Source: Minisyncoccota bacterium | GTDB lineage: Bacteria; Patescibacteriota; Minisyncoccia; Phycocordibacterales; UBA9973 | DNA length: 44,987 nucleotides | NCBI GenBank assembly: GCA_031291825.1 | Contig: JARLIG010000012.1 | Location: 1 to 44,987 of the forward strand | Direction: 5' to 3' | The notes under the pieces: generated by a model | The model's database searches: none | What the model was told of the DNA's origin: nothing | What the model saw: only the letters and a program-made list of their open reading frames with translations | Shown here: positions 7,049 through 15,391 of the stretch, one piece after another | Layout of the letters: every line of letters begins with the position of its first letter | Position numbering within the stretch: the first letter of the stretch is position 1 | Position numbers and translations under genes: made by a program

Positions 7049-9471
7049 TCGTCGGTAACAATTTTTCTATAAAACCAACGTTTGGCAATTTCAGTTACAA
7101 ATAGGTAAACAATCACAGTTAATGTTATTGCCAGCATCGGCGGCCATGGAAGTGAAGTAAATCCAAATAGTCTCTTGAAGGGAAGGTAAACTATCGAGCA
7201 AGCCACACCTACCGCCAGAACCGTACTCATCACCAATGATTTACTTGGGCTACTTTGGAAGAAAGGTATTTTTTTGGTTCTAATAATATAGACAACAAAA
7301 GCTTGAGTGGCAATTGACTCCAAAAACCAACCCGTCTGGAAAGCGCTTTCACCAAAGTGGAAAACACTCAATAAAATAAAAAAAGTTAGGAAATCAAAGA
7401 CGGAAGAAATTGGTCCAAAAATTAGCATAAATAATTTAATGAAACGAATTTTAAATTTACGTGGTTTAATCATGTATGATTCATCAACATTGTCTGTGGG
7501 AATAGCAAGTTGTGATGAATCATAGAGTAAATTATTTAAAAGTATTTGTGGCGCTGTCATGGGTAAAAATGGCAACAAAACAGAAGCGCCAGCCATAGAA
7601 AACATATTTCCAAAATTAGAACTTAGGCTCATCATTAAATATTTAAGAGTATTTGCAAATGTTCTGCGTCCTTCCGAAACTCCATCAATTAAATTTTGTA
7701 AACTCTTTTTCAACAAGATAAGGTCGGCTGCATCTTTAGCCACATCGACTGCGTTATTTACCGAAATGCCGACATCTGCTGCCTTCAGTGAAGGAGCATC
7801 ATTAATTCCATCCCCCAAAAATCCAACTACGTGCCCACGCGACTTTAAAACATTAATAATTCTCTCTTTTTCGTCAGGAGAAACTCTAGCAAAAATTGTT
7901 GTATTTTCAGCTTTTATCGCAAGTTCTTGATCGGTTAGATGGGTTATATCTGACCCCATCAAAATACCCTTAACTGGAAGAGATATTTCCCTAGTTATCT
8001 TTTCTGTTACCAACTCATTGTCTCCAGTTAAAATTTTAATTTCAATTCCATATTTTTCTAAAATTTTTAAAGTTTCCGTGACACTCTCCTTCGGAGGGTC
8101 AAGAAAAGCAACAAAGCCAAGAAAGGTCATTTCTTTTTCGTCTTCCTTTGCGTATGCTTTTTTATTATCTAAAATCGTTTTTTGCGCCACACCTAAAACA
8201 CGAAAACCATCTTGGCTTAAGTCTTCATATTCTTTTAAGATGCTGGCACGCAAATCGGCCGTAATTGGTTTTTTGTCTTCGCCATAAAATGGACATATTT
8301 CAAGAATTTGTTCTGGAGCTCCTTTGGCTATTAAAGTATGCACATTATCTTTACTCACAACGATAGAGTCACGTCGTCGAACAAAATCAAAAGGTATTTC
8401 ATCTATTTTTGTGTAAGCACTAATATCAATGGCTTTAAAATCTTTAATCGCAGAATCGAGCGGACTTTTAAAACTACCTGAAAGAATACTGTTTATATAT
8501 GCCGCCAAAAGAACAGAGTTAGAATCTTTACCTTCAATATCCACACACTTAACAAGTTTAATTTTATCTTCAGTTAAGGTCCCAGTTTTGTCAGTACATA
8601 AAATATCCATATTGCCAAAATTTTGTATAGCTGAAAGTTTCTTCACAATTACGCCATGACGCGCCATCGCCAATGAACCCTTAGAAAGATTGATGGCTAT
8701 AATCATCGGCAAAAGTTCTGGTGTTAAACCAACTGCTAGAGCAATAGAAAAAAGAAAAGATTCAAAAAGACCATGCTTAAGTATCGTGTTTACAAAAAAC
8801 ACAAATAAAACTAAGGCAAATGTAAGCTTCATAATAAGAGTGCTGAATTCTTTAATGCCACGATCAAACTCTGTGGGTTCTTGGTGCTTGATTAATGTTT
8901 CAGCGATATGACTAAATTTTGTATTTTTACCCGTGGCTTTGACCAATAAAAATGCCTTGCCCGTATTTACACTGCTCCCCATATACACCAAAGCGCCCTC
9001 TTCTTTTTCTACTGGAAAAGATTCTCCGGTTAACTGTGATTCATTTACAAAAAGATCTTTAGCTTCTTCTACCTGTCCATCGGCTGGAATAATATCTCCT
9101 GGGTTTAAAACAACCACATCGTCTGGAACAACATGTGATAGTGCTATTTCACACGGAACTCCATCACGTAAAACTGTCGTTGTGATCATTACCCGCTTTT
9201 TTAAATCTTCCGCCGCTTTTTGTGATTTATAAGTATTGATAAAATCAATTGCGACACTCACTAAAACTATAAAAATAATTATTCCAGCCGTAACTGGATC
9301 ACCCAAAACACCAGAGATAATAGCACTAATAATTAAAATTATTAGTAGTGGATTTTTAAATCTGCTTAAAAAATCTAAAAAGCCTGAAAGTTTTTTTGCT
9401 TTAACAATTTCGTTCAATCCATATTTATCTAATTGTATAGTGGCTTGCTCGGCAGAAAGTCCTTTATCCAT
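7045..9471 (-). CDS. mgtA: magnesium-translocating P-type ATPase (P3B, MgtA)
   Basis: 808 residues with the full P-type layout: actuator LTGES (147-151), the MgtA-specific LTPELLPM in TM4 (249-256), the phosphorylated Asp294 in the DKTGTLT motif, the FDFVRRRDS nucleotide-domain segment, GDGINDAPSL, and the C-terminal NNLLYDSSQLAIPTDNVD membrane segment diagnostic of MgtA/MgtB. It imports Mg2+ using ATP. Ten bases upstream is a 55-residue membrane protein in the same orientation, so the two are likely co-transcribed. No Mg-sensing leader is visible in the 10-base gap. Confidence 0.9.
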   Translation of the reverse strand: MDKGLSAEQATIQLDKYGLNEIVKAKKLSGFLDFLSRFKNPLLIILIISAIISGVLGDPVTAGIIIFIVLVSVAIDFINTYKSQKAAEDLKKRVMITTTVLRDGVPCEIALSHVVPDDVVVLNPGDIIPADGQVEEAKDLFVNESQLTGESFPVEKEEGALVYMGSSVNTGKAFLLVKATGKNTKFSHIAETLIKHQEPTEFDRGIKEFSTLIMKLTFALVLFVFFVNTILKHGLFESFLFSIALAVGLTPELLPMIIAINLSKGSLAMARHGVIVKKLSAIQNFGNMDILCTDKTGTLTEDKIKLVKCVDIEGKDSNSVLLAAYINSILSGSFKSPLDSAIKDFKAIDISAYTKIDEIPFDFVRRRDSIVVSKDNVHTLIAKGAPEQILEICPFYGEDKKPITADLRASILKEYEDLSQDGFRVLGVAQKTILDNKKAYAKEDEKEMTFLGFVAFLDPPKESVTETLKILEKYGIEIKILTGDNELVTEKITREISLPVKGILMGSDITHLTDQELAIKAENTTIFARVSPDEKERIINVLKSRGHVVGFLGDGINDAPSLKAADVGISVNNAVDVAKDAADLILLKKSLQNLIDGVSEGRRTFANTLKYLMMSLSSNFGNMFSMAGASVLLPFLPMTAPQILLNNLLYDSSQLAIPTDNVDESYMIKPRKFKIRFIKLFMLIFGPISSVFDFLTFFILLSVFHFGESAFQTGWFLESIATQAFVVYIIRTKKIPFFQSSPSKSLVMSTVLAVGVACSIVYLPFKRLFGFTSLPWPPMLAITLTVIVYLFVTEIAKRWFYRKIVTDD

Positions 9472-9481
9472 AATATTTCTA

Positions 9482-9649
9482 TTAATTATTTCCTAATTTG
9501 TATCCTATATAAATACCCAGTCCCCCACCAATGGTAGTCAAAATAACAGACCACATTCCAAAAAAACTATCTCCCCACAGCATAGGAATACACCCTCCGA
9601 GAGTTGAACCGATAAACATAAAAAGCCAAATCAAAGACTTAGAATCCAT
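9482..9649 (-). CDS. small two-helix membrane protein upstream of mgtA
   Basis: A 55-residue reading frame starting MDSKSLIWLF and ending GYKLGNN. Two hydrophobic helices (~5-25 and ~33-50) are rich in glycine (TTIGGGLGIYIGYKLG). TATAAT (9656-9661) ends six bases before the ATG, in the same leaderless arrangement as other genes here, and it sits 10 bases before mgtA. From memory, similar small proteins occur widely in Parcubacteria. Function unknown; a modulator of MgtA is possible by analogy to MgtS/MgtR but unproven. Confidence 0.7.
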   Translation of the reverse strand: MDSKSLIWLFMFIGSTLGGCIPMLWGDSFFGMWSVILTTIGGGLGIYIGYKLGNN

Positions 9650-9684
9650 AGCATGATTATAACAGAATTTTATATTTAAAAAAG

Positions 9685-9716
9685 AAAAATCCTCCGACCT
9701 AGGTCGGAGGATTTTT
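9685..9716. terminator. bidirectional terminator hairpin
   Basis: A perfect 16-bp inverted repeat with no spacer bases: AAAAATCCTCCGACCT facing AGGTCGGAGGATTTTT. The flanking A and T runs make it usable on both strands. It lies 20 bases past the stop of the secreted-protein gene at 9736. Confidence 0.85.
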
Positions 9717-9735
9717 CTAGAAAGTTTTATTATTT

Positions 9736-10206
9736 TTAGCTTCCACTTACTTCAGAAACAGAATTTGCGGAATCAGAAACACCAGTTGGGGCTTTACACG
9801 TCTTAGTAGAGGCTCGGAATGTAGTCCAAGCAGCATTACGACTTGTCCTCCAAACCGTTGCAGCTGTTTTTACAGATTTAGTGAAATCAGCCCAAGCAGT
9901 TTTGACACCAACTTTTAAAGTCGCCATAGTTGTGTTTGAATAAGCACCTGCCAATTCTGTAGCTCGGGTCGCATAAGCATTGTTAACAGCGGTCTCATGT
10001 GTGGTAACAGCAGCATCTAGAGCTGCTTCACGAGTTGCAACTGCTGCCCCAACACAAGCAATTTTTGTAGCCATGGTAGAAGTAGTTGTAGTACTAGTAA
10101 TTGTTGGTACGGTTGGAGCAACAGCGGTAGTTTGAGCGAATGCTGGAACAGCCACTAAAGCTAAAGACAATAGAACACCTGAAATAAATAACGTTTTTCT
10201 TAACAT
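9736..10206 (-). CDS. secreted Ala/Thr-rich helical protein of unknown function
   Basis: 156 residues beginning with a clear signal peptide (MLRKTLFISGVLLSLALVAVPAFA, probable cut after AFA). The mature part has a Thr-rich linker, then Ala-rich amphipathic helices with regularly spaced Trp and Arg (WADFTKSVKTAATVWRTSRNAAWTTF) and two cysteines (IAC and KTC) that could form a disulfide outside the cell. Not recognised. A TATAAT-like box at 10277-10282 gives a ~70-base leader, and the gene is followed by a strong hairpin terminator, so it is probably monocistronic. Confidence 0.7.
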   Translation of the reverse strand: MLRKTLFISGVLLSLALVAVPAFAQTTAVAPTVPTITSTTTTSTMATKIACVGAAVATREAALDAAVTTHETAVNNAYATRATELAGAYSNTTMATLKVGVKTAWADFTKSVKTAATVWRTSRNAAWTTFRASTKTCKAPTGVSDSANSVSEVSGS

Positions 10207-10296
10207 AATAAATTATAAAATTAAACTAATAATTTTTCGACTCTGGTCCGCAAATTATGAAGTCGGACACAAGACAATTATAACAATAAAAAACTT

Positions 10297-10422
10297 TTAC
10301 GCAAACTTTTTACGTGAAGCTTTTTTTGCCAACATCACTCTCTTAACCTCTAAACGCTTTTTGGTTTTATGAGAACGTCGTGACTTATTTTTTGGACTTA
10401 AGGTTGTTCCTCTTTTTGCCAT
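10297..10422 (-). CDS. small very basic protein
   Basis: A 41-residue frame: MAKRGTTLSPKNKSRRSHK, then KRLEVKRVMLAKKASRKKFA. About 40% is Lys or Arg and there are no acidic clusters, suggesting RNA or DNA binding, such as an accessory ribosomal protein. It does not match a ribosomal protein I can name. A TATAAT lies ~28 bases upstream of the ATG. Confidence that it is a gene comes from its clean composition and its fit to the gap between neighbours. Confidence 0.6.
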   Translation of the reverse strand: MAKRGTTLSPKNKSRRSHKTKKRLEVKRVMLAKKASRKKFA

Positions 10423-10485
10423 ATTGATTTTATGATTAATAATAAATTCTCTAAATTATACTTTAAATTAGCCTAAAATGCAATT

Positions 10486-11112
10486 TTAAGTCAAAAAAAC
10501 ATACATTGTTCGATAAACCGAATAAATGAATACTGTAAAAACAACGACAAAAATTAGTGGCGTTCCAGTATGTGCCAGATTAGTTGAAACATTGAATGAA
10601 TTTTTCACTAATTCAGTCGGATTTAAAAACACATCCCAGCTATTCCATCGTTCAAACCTTCCGAGATATACTCCAAAGCTCGAAACAAGACAAATCAAGA
10701 AAACACCAACCTCTGAGAAAAAATAATTTAAGTGCGCTTTTAGATATTGATGAACGTGGAAAAGAGAAAGCATCCCTAGGAATAATCCAACCCATCCAAA
10801 AAAGAAAAGTAGTAGACTATCGTACCACAGCGAAGCTGGTGAGCTGGAAACTACATGAAACACATCGGTAACTAAATACATAGCGTTTGGAAAGAATAAA
10901 ATCCAAACAAAAAATACTGGAATGAAGTATCTTATACGCGTATCTTTTTTTATTAAAAACAAAGAAATAATATAAGGCACCCAAGCTAGAAAAAGATTCC
11001 AAATTAAATATAATAAATTAGTAGTTCCCCACGCATCGAGACGAGCCAGATTAAAAACAATAGCAATAATTGATAAAAAAATTAATGGTTTAGTTATTTT
11101 TTTACTTTCCAT
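10486..11112 (-). CDS. DUF1361 family membrane protein
   Basis: 208 residues with about six or seven transmembrane helices. The DUF1361 signatures are present: FFPNAMYLVTDVFHV, WYDSLLLF, and SSFGVYLGRFERWNSWDVF. Function of the family is unknown. TACAAT (11120-11125) ends seven bases before the ATG, again a leaderless arrangement. Confidence 0.8.
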   Translation of the reverse strand: MESKKITKPLIFLSIIAIVFNLARLDAWGTTNLLYLIWNLFLAWVPYIISLFLIKKDTRIRYFIPVFFVWILFFPNAMYLVTDVFHVVSSSPASLWYDSLLLFFFGWVGLFLGMLSLFHVHQYLKAHLNYFFSEVGVFLICLVSSFGVYLGRFERWNSWDVFLNPTELVKNSFNVSTNLAHTGTPLIFVVVFTVFIYSVYRTMYVFLT

Positions 11113-11130
11113 GGCCTCGATTGTATAAGT

Positions 11131-11781
11131 TTACTTGTTTGTAAATTTAAAAGTAGAAACTATTTGACTTAAAATACTCGGTTGGTTTTTATTGGTCGCA
11201 ACACAGTTATTATAATTTGTCGCCTGCGTCGCATTACCTGCTTCGAGTGGTAAATAAGCATCACAATTTGTCGTACTGGTAGCAAAGTTTACAACTAAAC
11301 ACTGATTATTTGAAACTGTCGCATAATAATAAGAATTAAAACTATGCATCATCGCCGCATCTTGTGTTTGATATAGACAATATGGAACCTTGTTTATAGT
11401 CGTCTCTTCTCCATTTGGATTTTCCCAATAATTTGGATAGGCTAAATTGCTTTTAATTGCATTAATATCACCACCCGCTGCCACCTGTTGTTGTATAACA
11501 ATGTCATTTATGTTAGGACAAGTCTCAGGAAATACCTCATAGTTACAATTTCCAGTCAGAATTTCAGGCTGCTGATTCACATCAAAGAAACCATCGGGGT
11601 ATTTAAGTTCGAAATTAAACTGTGCACTTGCGGTAGTTTCCCAACCTGCAGTAGGTTCCGGTACAACTGCCATTGGAACACTTTGCTTAGTCGGAACTTT
11701 AGCGCCCGAGTAAACATAATAACCAAGACCAATAATTAAAATTATAGCAATAACTAAAAATATAAGGAGTTTTTTATTCAT
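11131..11781 (-). CDS. membrane-anchored extracellular protein, unknown function
   Basis: 216 residues: a single N-terminal anchor helix (KKLLIFLVIAIILIIGLGYYVY) followed by an exported domain. The start FNFELKYPDGFFDV and end SQIVSTFKF resemble the PsbP-like/lipoprotein folds common in CPR genomes, which often end with ILSTFKF. Six or so cysteines in the exported part (GNCNYEVFPETC, YCLY, NQC, NCDAY, NNC) suggest disulfides, consistent with the thiol-oxidoreductase gene at 17 kb. The ATG at 11781 was chosen over an upstream TTG. Confidence 0.65.
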   Translation of the reverse strand: MNKKLLIFLVIAIILIIGLGYYVYSGAKVPTKQSVPMAVVPEPTAGWETTASAQFNFELKYPDGFFDVNQQPEILTGNCNYEVFPETCPNINDIVIQQQVAAGGDINAIKSNLAYPNYWENPNGEETTINKVPYCLYQTQDAAMMHSFNSYYYATVSNNQCLVVNFATSTTNCDAYLPLEAGNATQATNYNNCVATNKNQPSILSQIVSTFKFTNK

Positions 11782-11887
11782 GATATTTTGCAACTTCAAT
11801 AACCCATTTAGTATGAACTTAATTTCATAAAAAAGCCACAGATATTTGTTTAGCTAAAAAATTTATGCTAATATACCCAGTAATCAT

Positions 11888-12634
11888 ATGTTAACTATTT
11901 TAAGACGAACATTTTATTTTTTGGTGCCGTTTTCTGTGGTTTTTTGGTTTATTCATGAAAAATTCGAATCAACTATCTCCCGTTCTACGCAAAATGGGTT
12001 GGCTGGATTTTACTCCACGGATGGTATTATTTTTGGCTTAATCGTCGCTTTTGTGATTCAGCGTGAATGGGAAATCTGGACCAATCTATCAGAATCAGTC
12101 AGGAGAGAGATAGATGCTGTTAGGGAAATGTGGAAATGGAGTTCTTATGCAGAAACTTCAGTTTGTGAAGAAGCGCACAAACATCTTGAAAAATATCTCA
12201 TTTTGATTGTTTTGGAATGGCATAAAGGAGGAGAAACTAGAAGAACTGAAAATGTGGATGCAGAGCTAAACAGCCTCCGCGGAATGCTTGTGAAAATGAC
12301 AACCTCAATGGGTCACTTAAGCCAACAACCACTAAATGCCTTTGAAAACCTTGTAAGTGCACGCAATCAGCGCTTAAATTTCAGCAAAGAACACATGCCT
12401 ATAATTCTAAAAAGGATTGTTTATTTTGCCGATATACTTTTGATTCTTTTATCACTGTTTATAGCCGTTAACAACATTTCACTGGACTATATTTTCACCG
12501 CCTCAATTGGTCTCTTGGCTTTCACTCTACTTTTAGTGATAGATGATTTAGATAATCCATTTAGGCCTGGCACCTGGCACCTAACAACCGAAGGTTATGA
12601 AAAACTTCTAGAAGAGCTCACCTTAACTAGTTAA
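11888..12634 (+). CDS. DUF4239 (bestrophin-like) membrane protein
   Basis: 248 residues: two helices near the N terminus (TFYFLVPFSVVFWFIHEKF and GIIFGLIVAFVIQ), a long soluble helical middle section, two more helices, and DDLDNPFRPGTW near the end, a pattern of DUF4239/bestrophin-like proteins. Bestrophins are anion channels; the bacterial subfamily is uncharacterised. TAATAT lies 13 bases before the ATG. It converges with the DedA gene, with a four-base overlap. Confidence 0.65.
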   Translation: MLTILRRTFYFLVPFSVVFWFIHEKFESTISRSTQNGLAGFYSTDGIIFGLIVAFVIQREWEIWTNLSESVRREIDAVREMWKWSSYAETSVCEEAHKHLEKYLILIVLEWHKGGETRRTENVDAELNSLRGMLVKMTTSMGHLSQQPLNAFENLVSARNQRLNFSKEHMPIILKRIVYFADILLILLSLFIAVNNISLDYIFTASIGLLAFTLLLVIDDLDNPFRPGTWHLTTEGYEKLLEELTLTS

Positions 12635-13200
12635 ATAGTTTTTTTCTTCAAAAAAGCTTTATAAATAACATAGCCAATTGGAATTATCACAATTACCGCA
12701 ATAACATAGTATTGTAAGTAGGTTGGTCCCAAGTGCAAAGCAACTTTTCCAAAATAAAAACCAATAGCTATTAAAATAGCTGAGCGAATAAAATTTAAAC
12801 TTAAAACATATTCAAGGAATTTATTCCAAGACATGCGTACAGCGCCAGTAGCGATCATAAAAATAGTACCCAAACCATAAGACACTTTTGCTAGTATCAT
12901 GGTCTTCCAAGGTGACGAAGCAAACTGATTTTCTATCCTTTTTAGTTGGTCTTCTGAAATACGTGAAAATTTAAGATAGTTAATCATATACCTCCCTCCT
13001 CTGCCAATAGAATGGAAAACTGCATCAGAAATAACATCACCAAAAAAAACAACCATAAGAGCCGGAAATAATTTCAAATCTCCGCGCGAAACTAGGAAAC
13101 CCGAGACAATACTTATAATTGGTCCCTCTAAAACCGCAACTGGAAAAATTGCCTGATATTTATATTTTATAAAAAACCTTATTATTTGACGGAGAGTCAC
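12631..13200 (-). CDS. DedA/VTT-domain membrane protein
   Basis: 189 residues with the DedA-like E-G-P-I-(x)n-G re-entrant loop (LEGPIISIVSGFLVSRG), the FFGDVISDAVFHSIGR segment, and a second re-entrant half (ATGAVRMSWNKFL). VTT-domain proteins act as lipid (undecaprenyl phosphate or phospholipid) flippases or proton-dependent transporters. The start codon is GTG at 13200. UppP, an undecaprenyl-pyrophosphate phosphatase, lies 2 kb away. Confidence 0.75.
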   Translation of the reverse strand: MTLRQIIRFFIKYKYQAIFPVAVLEGPIISIVSGFLVSRGDLKLFPALMVVFFGDVISDAVFHSIGRGGRYMINYLKFSRISEDQLKRIENQFASSPWKTMILAKVSYGLGTIFMIATGAVRMSWNKFLEYVLSLNFIRSAILIAIGFYFGKVALHLGPTYLQYYVIAVIVIIPIGYVIYKAFLKKKTI

Positions 13201-13262
13201 AAAAATTAATGTTTTAATTAAGCGTATCTTTTACTTTTCCAAACTTAAAACGCAGACGTTAA

Positions 13263-13568
13263 TTATACACTCTTTTTCGAAAAAATGCTTCGTCCGCAAA
13301 CGGACATTGCATCCAACACTTTTCTTAATTTTGCTCCTTTTTTAGTCAGAGAATATTCAAGGTCATTTTTAGTGACGATTCCTTCATTTTCTAGATGTTT
13401 AATTTTACTGGTCAAAGTGCGACTGCTGATGCCCTCAAGCGAATGTTCGAAATCTCGAAAGCGCATATCCCGCTCTAATAAGTCCCGAATAATTAACATT
13501 GTCCAAGGGTCAGACAGCAAAGTGGCGACTTTGGCTATGGGGCAATCATTGTGATAAATCTTGTTCAT
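13263..13568 (-). CDS. HxlR-family transcriptional regulator
   Basis: 101 residues with the HxlR winged helix: CPIAKVATLLSDPWTMLIIRDL, RFRDFEHSLEGISSRTLTSKIKHLE, then the wing LEYSLTKKGAKL. A cysteine at residue ~8 before PI is conserved in redox- or aldehyde-sensing members such as HypR and YodB. It is divergent from yceI and the nitroreductase gene, with a strong palindromic operator between them. Start taken at the ATG at 13568, not the upstream TTG. Likely represses the facing operon and itself. Confidence 0.88.
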   Translation of the reverse strand: MNKIYHNDCPIAKVATLLSDPWTMLIIRDLLERDMRFRDFEHSLEGISSRTLTSKIKHLENEGIVTKNDLEYSLTKKGAKLRKVLDAMSVCGRSIFSKKSV

Positions 13569-13596
13569 AGACAAAGCCTATCATTTGTGCTTTAAC

Positions 13597-13626
13597 TTGT
13601 AAAGTACTTTACAAAGTAAAGTACTT
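13597..13626. promoter_or_regulatory. overlapping palindromic operators between HxlR and yceI
   Basis: Two overlapping inverted repeats share the central element: a perfect 18-bp palindrome at 13597-13614 (TTGTAAAGTACTTTACAA) and an 11-bp inverted repeat with a 3-base gap at 13602-13626 (AAGTACTTTAC, then GTAAAGTACTT). This matches the GTAC-centred palindromes bound by HxlR dimers. It lies in the 98-base divergent gap. Confidence 0.8.
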
Positions 13627-13666
13627 AATATATGCTTTATATTATTAATAATAATATAAAAATATT

Positions 13667-14191
13667 ATGCATACATGGATTATTGATACAGCTCATTCGG
13701 AAATTGGATTCAAGGTAAAACACTTGATGGTTTCCACTGTTCGCGGACAATTTACTAATTTTACTGGAAATATTAAATCAGGTGATGATTTAACTAAAGC
13801 AGAAATTACTTTTAGCGCAGAAATAGCCAGCATTAACACAAACAATGCTATGCGAGATGGTCATTTGCAATCTCCTGATTTTTTCGATGCTGCAAAATTC
13901 CCTACCCTATCTTTCAACTCAACAAAGATAAATAAAACTGACAATACTGACTATGTTGTCACGGGAGAACTTAGTATGCATGGCGTCACCAAGGAAATAA
14001 GCTTTGATGCAAAATCAAATGGCACAAGCACAAATATGCAAAAAGAAAAAGTGATGGGTTTTGAAATTTCTGGCGCTTTGAGCCGTAAGGATTTTGGACT
14101 AACTTGGAATGCACCTATTGAACAAGGTGGTGTAGTGGTTTCCGATGAAGTAAAACTCGATATTAATATAGAATGTAAAGAATTGAAATAA
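13667..14191 (+). CDS. YceI-family polyisoprenoid-binding protein
   Basis: 174 residues with the YceI lipocalin-like fold: WIIDTAHSEIGFKVKHLMVSTVRGQF, DGHLQSPDFFDAAKFPTLSF, GELSMHGVTKEISF, and the final GALSRKDFGLTWN. The family binds polyisoprenoids such as quinones. No signal peptide is seen, so this form is cytosolic. It is co-transcribed with the nitroreductase gene (TAATG overlap) and faces an HxlR regulator, a pairing often linked to quinone or electrophile stress. Confidence 0.9.
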   Translation: MHTWIIDTAHSEIGFKVKHLMVSTVRGQFTNFTGNIKSGDDLTKAEITFSAEIASINTNNAMRDGHLQSPDFFDAAKFPTLSFNSTKINKTDNTDYVVTGELSMHGVTKEISFDAKSNGTSTNMQKEKVMGFEISGALSRKDFGLTWNAPIEQGGVVVSDEVKLDINIECKELK

Positions 14192-14823
14192 TGAAAAAAG
14201 AAGAAATAATTGAAGCTCTCAATAAACGTTATGCGGTAAAAACTTTTGATAAGTCAAAAAAAGTTTCCGAAGAAGATTTAAAAACTATCTTAGAAAGTGG
14301 CAGACTTGCTCCGAGTTCTTTGGGCTTGGAACCTTGGAAGTTTATCGTTGTAAAAAATGAAGAGCTTCGTGCCAAAATGCGAGCGGCGTCTTACGACCAA
14401 ACCAAGGTCACTGATGCCTCATATCTTATCGTCGTCGCGTATAGGACAGATAGTGAGAAACTCGTTTCAGAAATACTTGAACGTACCGCTAAGATACAAA
14501 ATAGAACCAAAGAAGAACTGGCTCCATTACAGCAAATGCTAGATGGTGCAATGAGTCGACAAGAACCAGGAAAAACATCGTGGATAAAAGCTCAGGGCTA
14601 TATAGCGCTCGGAATGATGATTGAAACAGCTTCCCTGCTTAACGTAGATAATTGTCCAATGGAAGGTTTTGACCCTGCACAGATTGATACGATTCTTGGA
14701 TTAAAGGAAAAGAATTTATCAACTGCCACAATTTTAGCCATCGGCTACCGTGGCCTTGATGCTTATGCTTCTAAACCAAAAGTCCGCCGAAGTTACGACG
14801 AAGTAGTTGAGGTAGTGGACTAA
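14191..14823 (+). CDS. NAD(P)H nitroreductase (NfsB-like, FMN-dependent)
   Basis: 210 residues, with RYAVKTFDKSKKVSEEDL at the N terminus, SGRLAPSSLGLEPWKFIVV for FMN contact, and the late NLSTATILAIGYRG segment. Family enzymes reduce nitroaromatics, quinones or enones with NAD(P)H. The ATG shares one base with the yceI stop codon. With an HxlR regulator upstream, it is probably induced by reactive quinones or electrophiles (inference). Converges with the next gene by a four-base overlap. Confidence 0.9.
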   Translation: MKKEEIIEALNKRYAVKTFDKSKKVSEEDLKTILESGRLAPSSLGLEPWKFIVVKNEELRAKMRAASYDQTKVTDASYLIVVAYRTDSEKLVSEILERTAKIQNRTKEELAPLQQMLDGAMSRQEPGKTSWIKAQGYIALGMMIETASLLNVDNCPMEGFDPAQIDTILGLKEKNLSTATILAIGYRGLDAYASKPKVRRSYDEVVEVVD

Positions 14824-15320
14824 AAAATACACTTAAAAATAAAAACAACTAGAAAAATAATTAATAGCTGAGAAGTTATACCTATGAATGGCATGTCATC
14901 TATTCGCACGTTTGTGTGTGCCCAATTGTGAAGCCTTTGAAAGGGTTTGAGTAATTTTGGTTTCCACATCCAATAACAAAACTGCAAAAAGTCTGGCAAC
15001 ATTCCACCAGTCGCACCCATAAAAATTACTAGCGGATAAGCGTGAAAAAATATTCCCAATATGATAAAAGAAAGTAACAAACCCAAAATTCCATCCGTTC
15101 CGACTTTGAATAAATCTTTATAGGAACTTTTACTTATCACCATCGTGGTATTAAGTGAATTTTCTTTATCTTTTTCCAAGCCAGCCACGGGATAACTCCA
15201 ATGTGGCATAGCATCTAAAAGATAGTGACTACCAAAGCCAACCAAAAAGCCCAAGGCGGGATAGTTCGGCACAAGGGTAGCAAGCGTTGCTCCAGCGATA
15301 GCATGCGTGGTAAGAGTCAT
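14820..15320 (-). CDS. YdjM/DUF457-like membrane protein with metal-binding motif
   Basis: 166 residues with several hydrophobic helices and GFGSHYLLDAMPHW near residue 30-45, plus MTLTTHAIAGA at the start. His and Asp residues in HxxxD arrangement at membrane edges are typical of the YdjM/'metal-dependent hydrolase' membrane family. MGATGGMLPDFL is a second acidic site. Function unknown. The start at 15320 is supported by TAGAAT (15328-15333) ending seven bases upstream, which excludes a longer reading from 15362. Confidence 0.65.
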   Translation of the reverse strand: MTLTTHAIAGATLATLVPNYPALGFLVGFGSHYLLDAMPHWSYPVAGLEKDKENSLNTTMVISKSSYKDLFKVGTDGILGLLLSFIILGIFFHAYPLVIFMGATGGMLPDFLQFCYWMWKPKLLKPFQRLHNWAHTNVRIDDMPFIGITSQLLIIFLVVFIFKCIF

Positions 15321-15391
15321 GCTTGTTATTCTAACAAATAAAGAAATTAATTGAAAATTCACTTAGTTAAGGTATACTGGATGGACATATT

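Noticed and set aside
13240-13262. CAGACGTT near 13254 as a fifth copy of the hairpin repeat
   Set aside because: Only a half-arm core is present and no complementary arm lies nearby.
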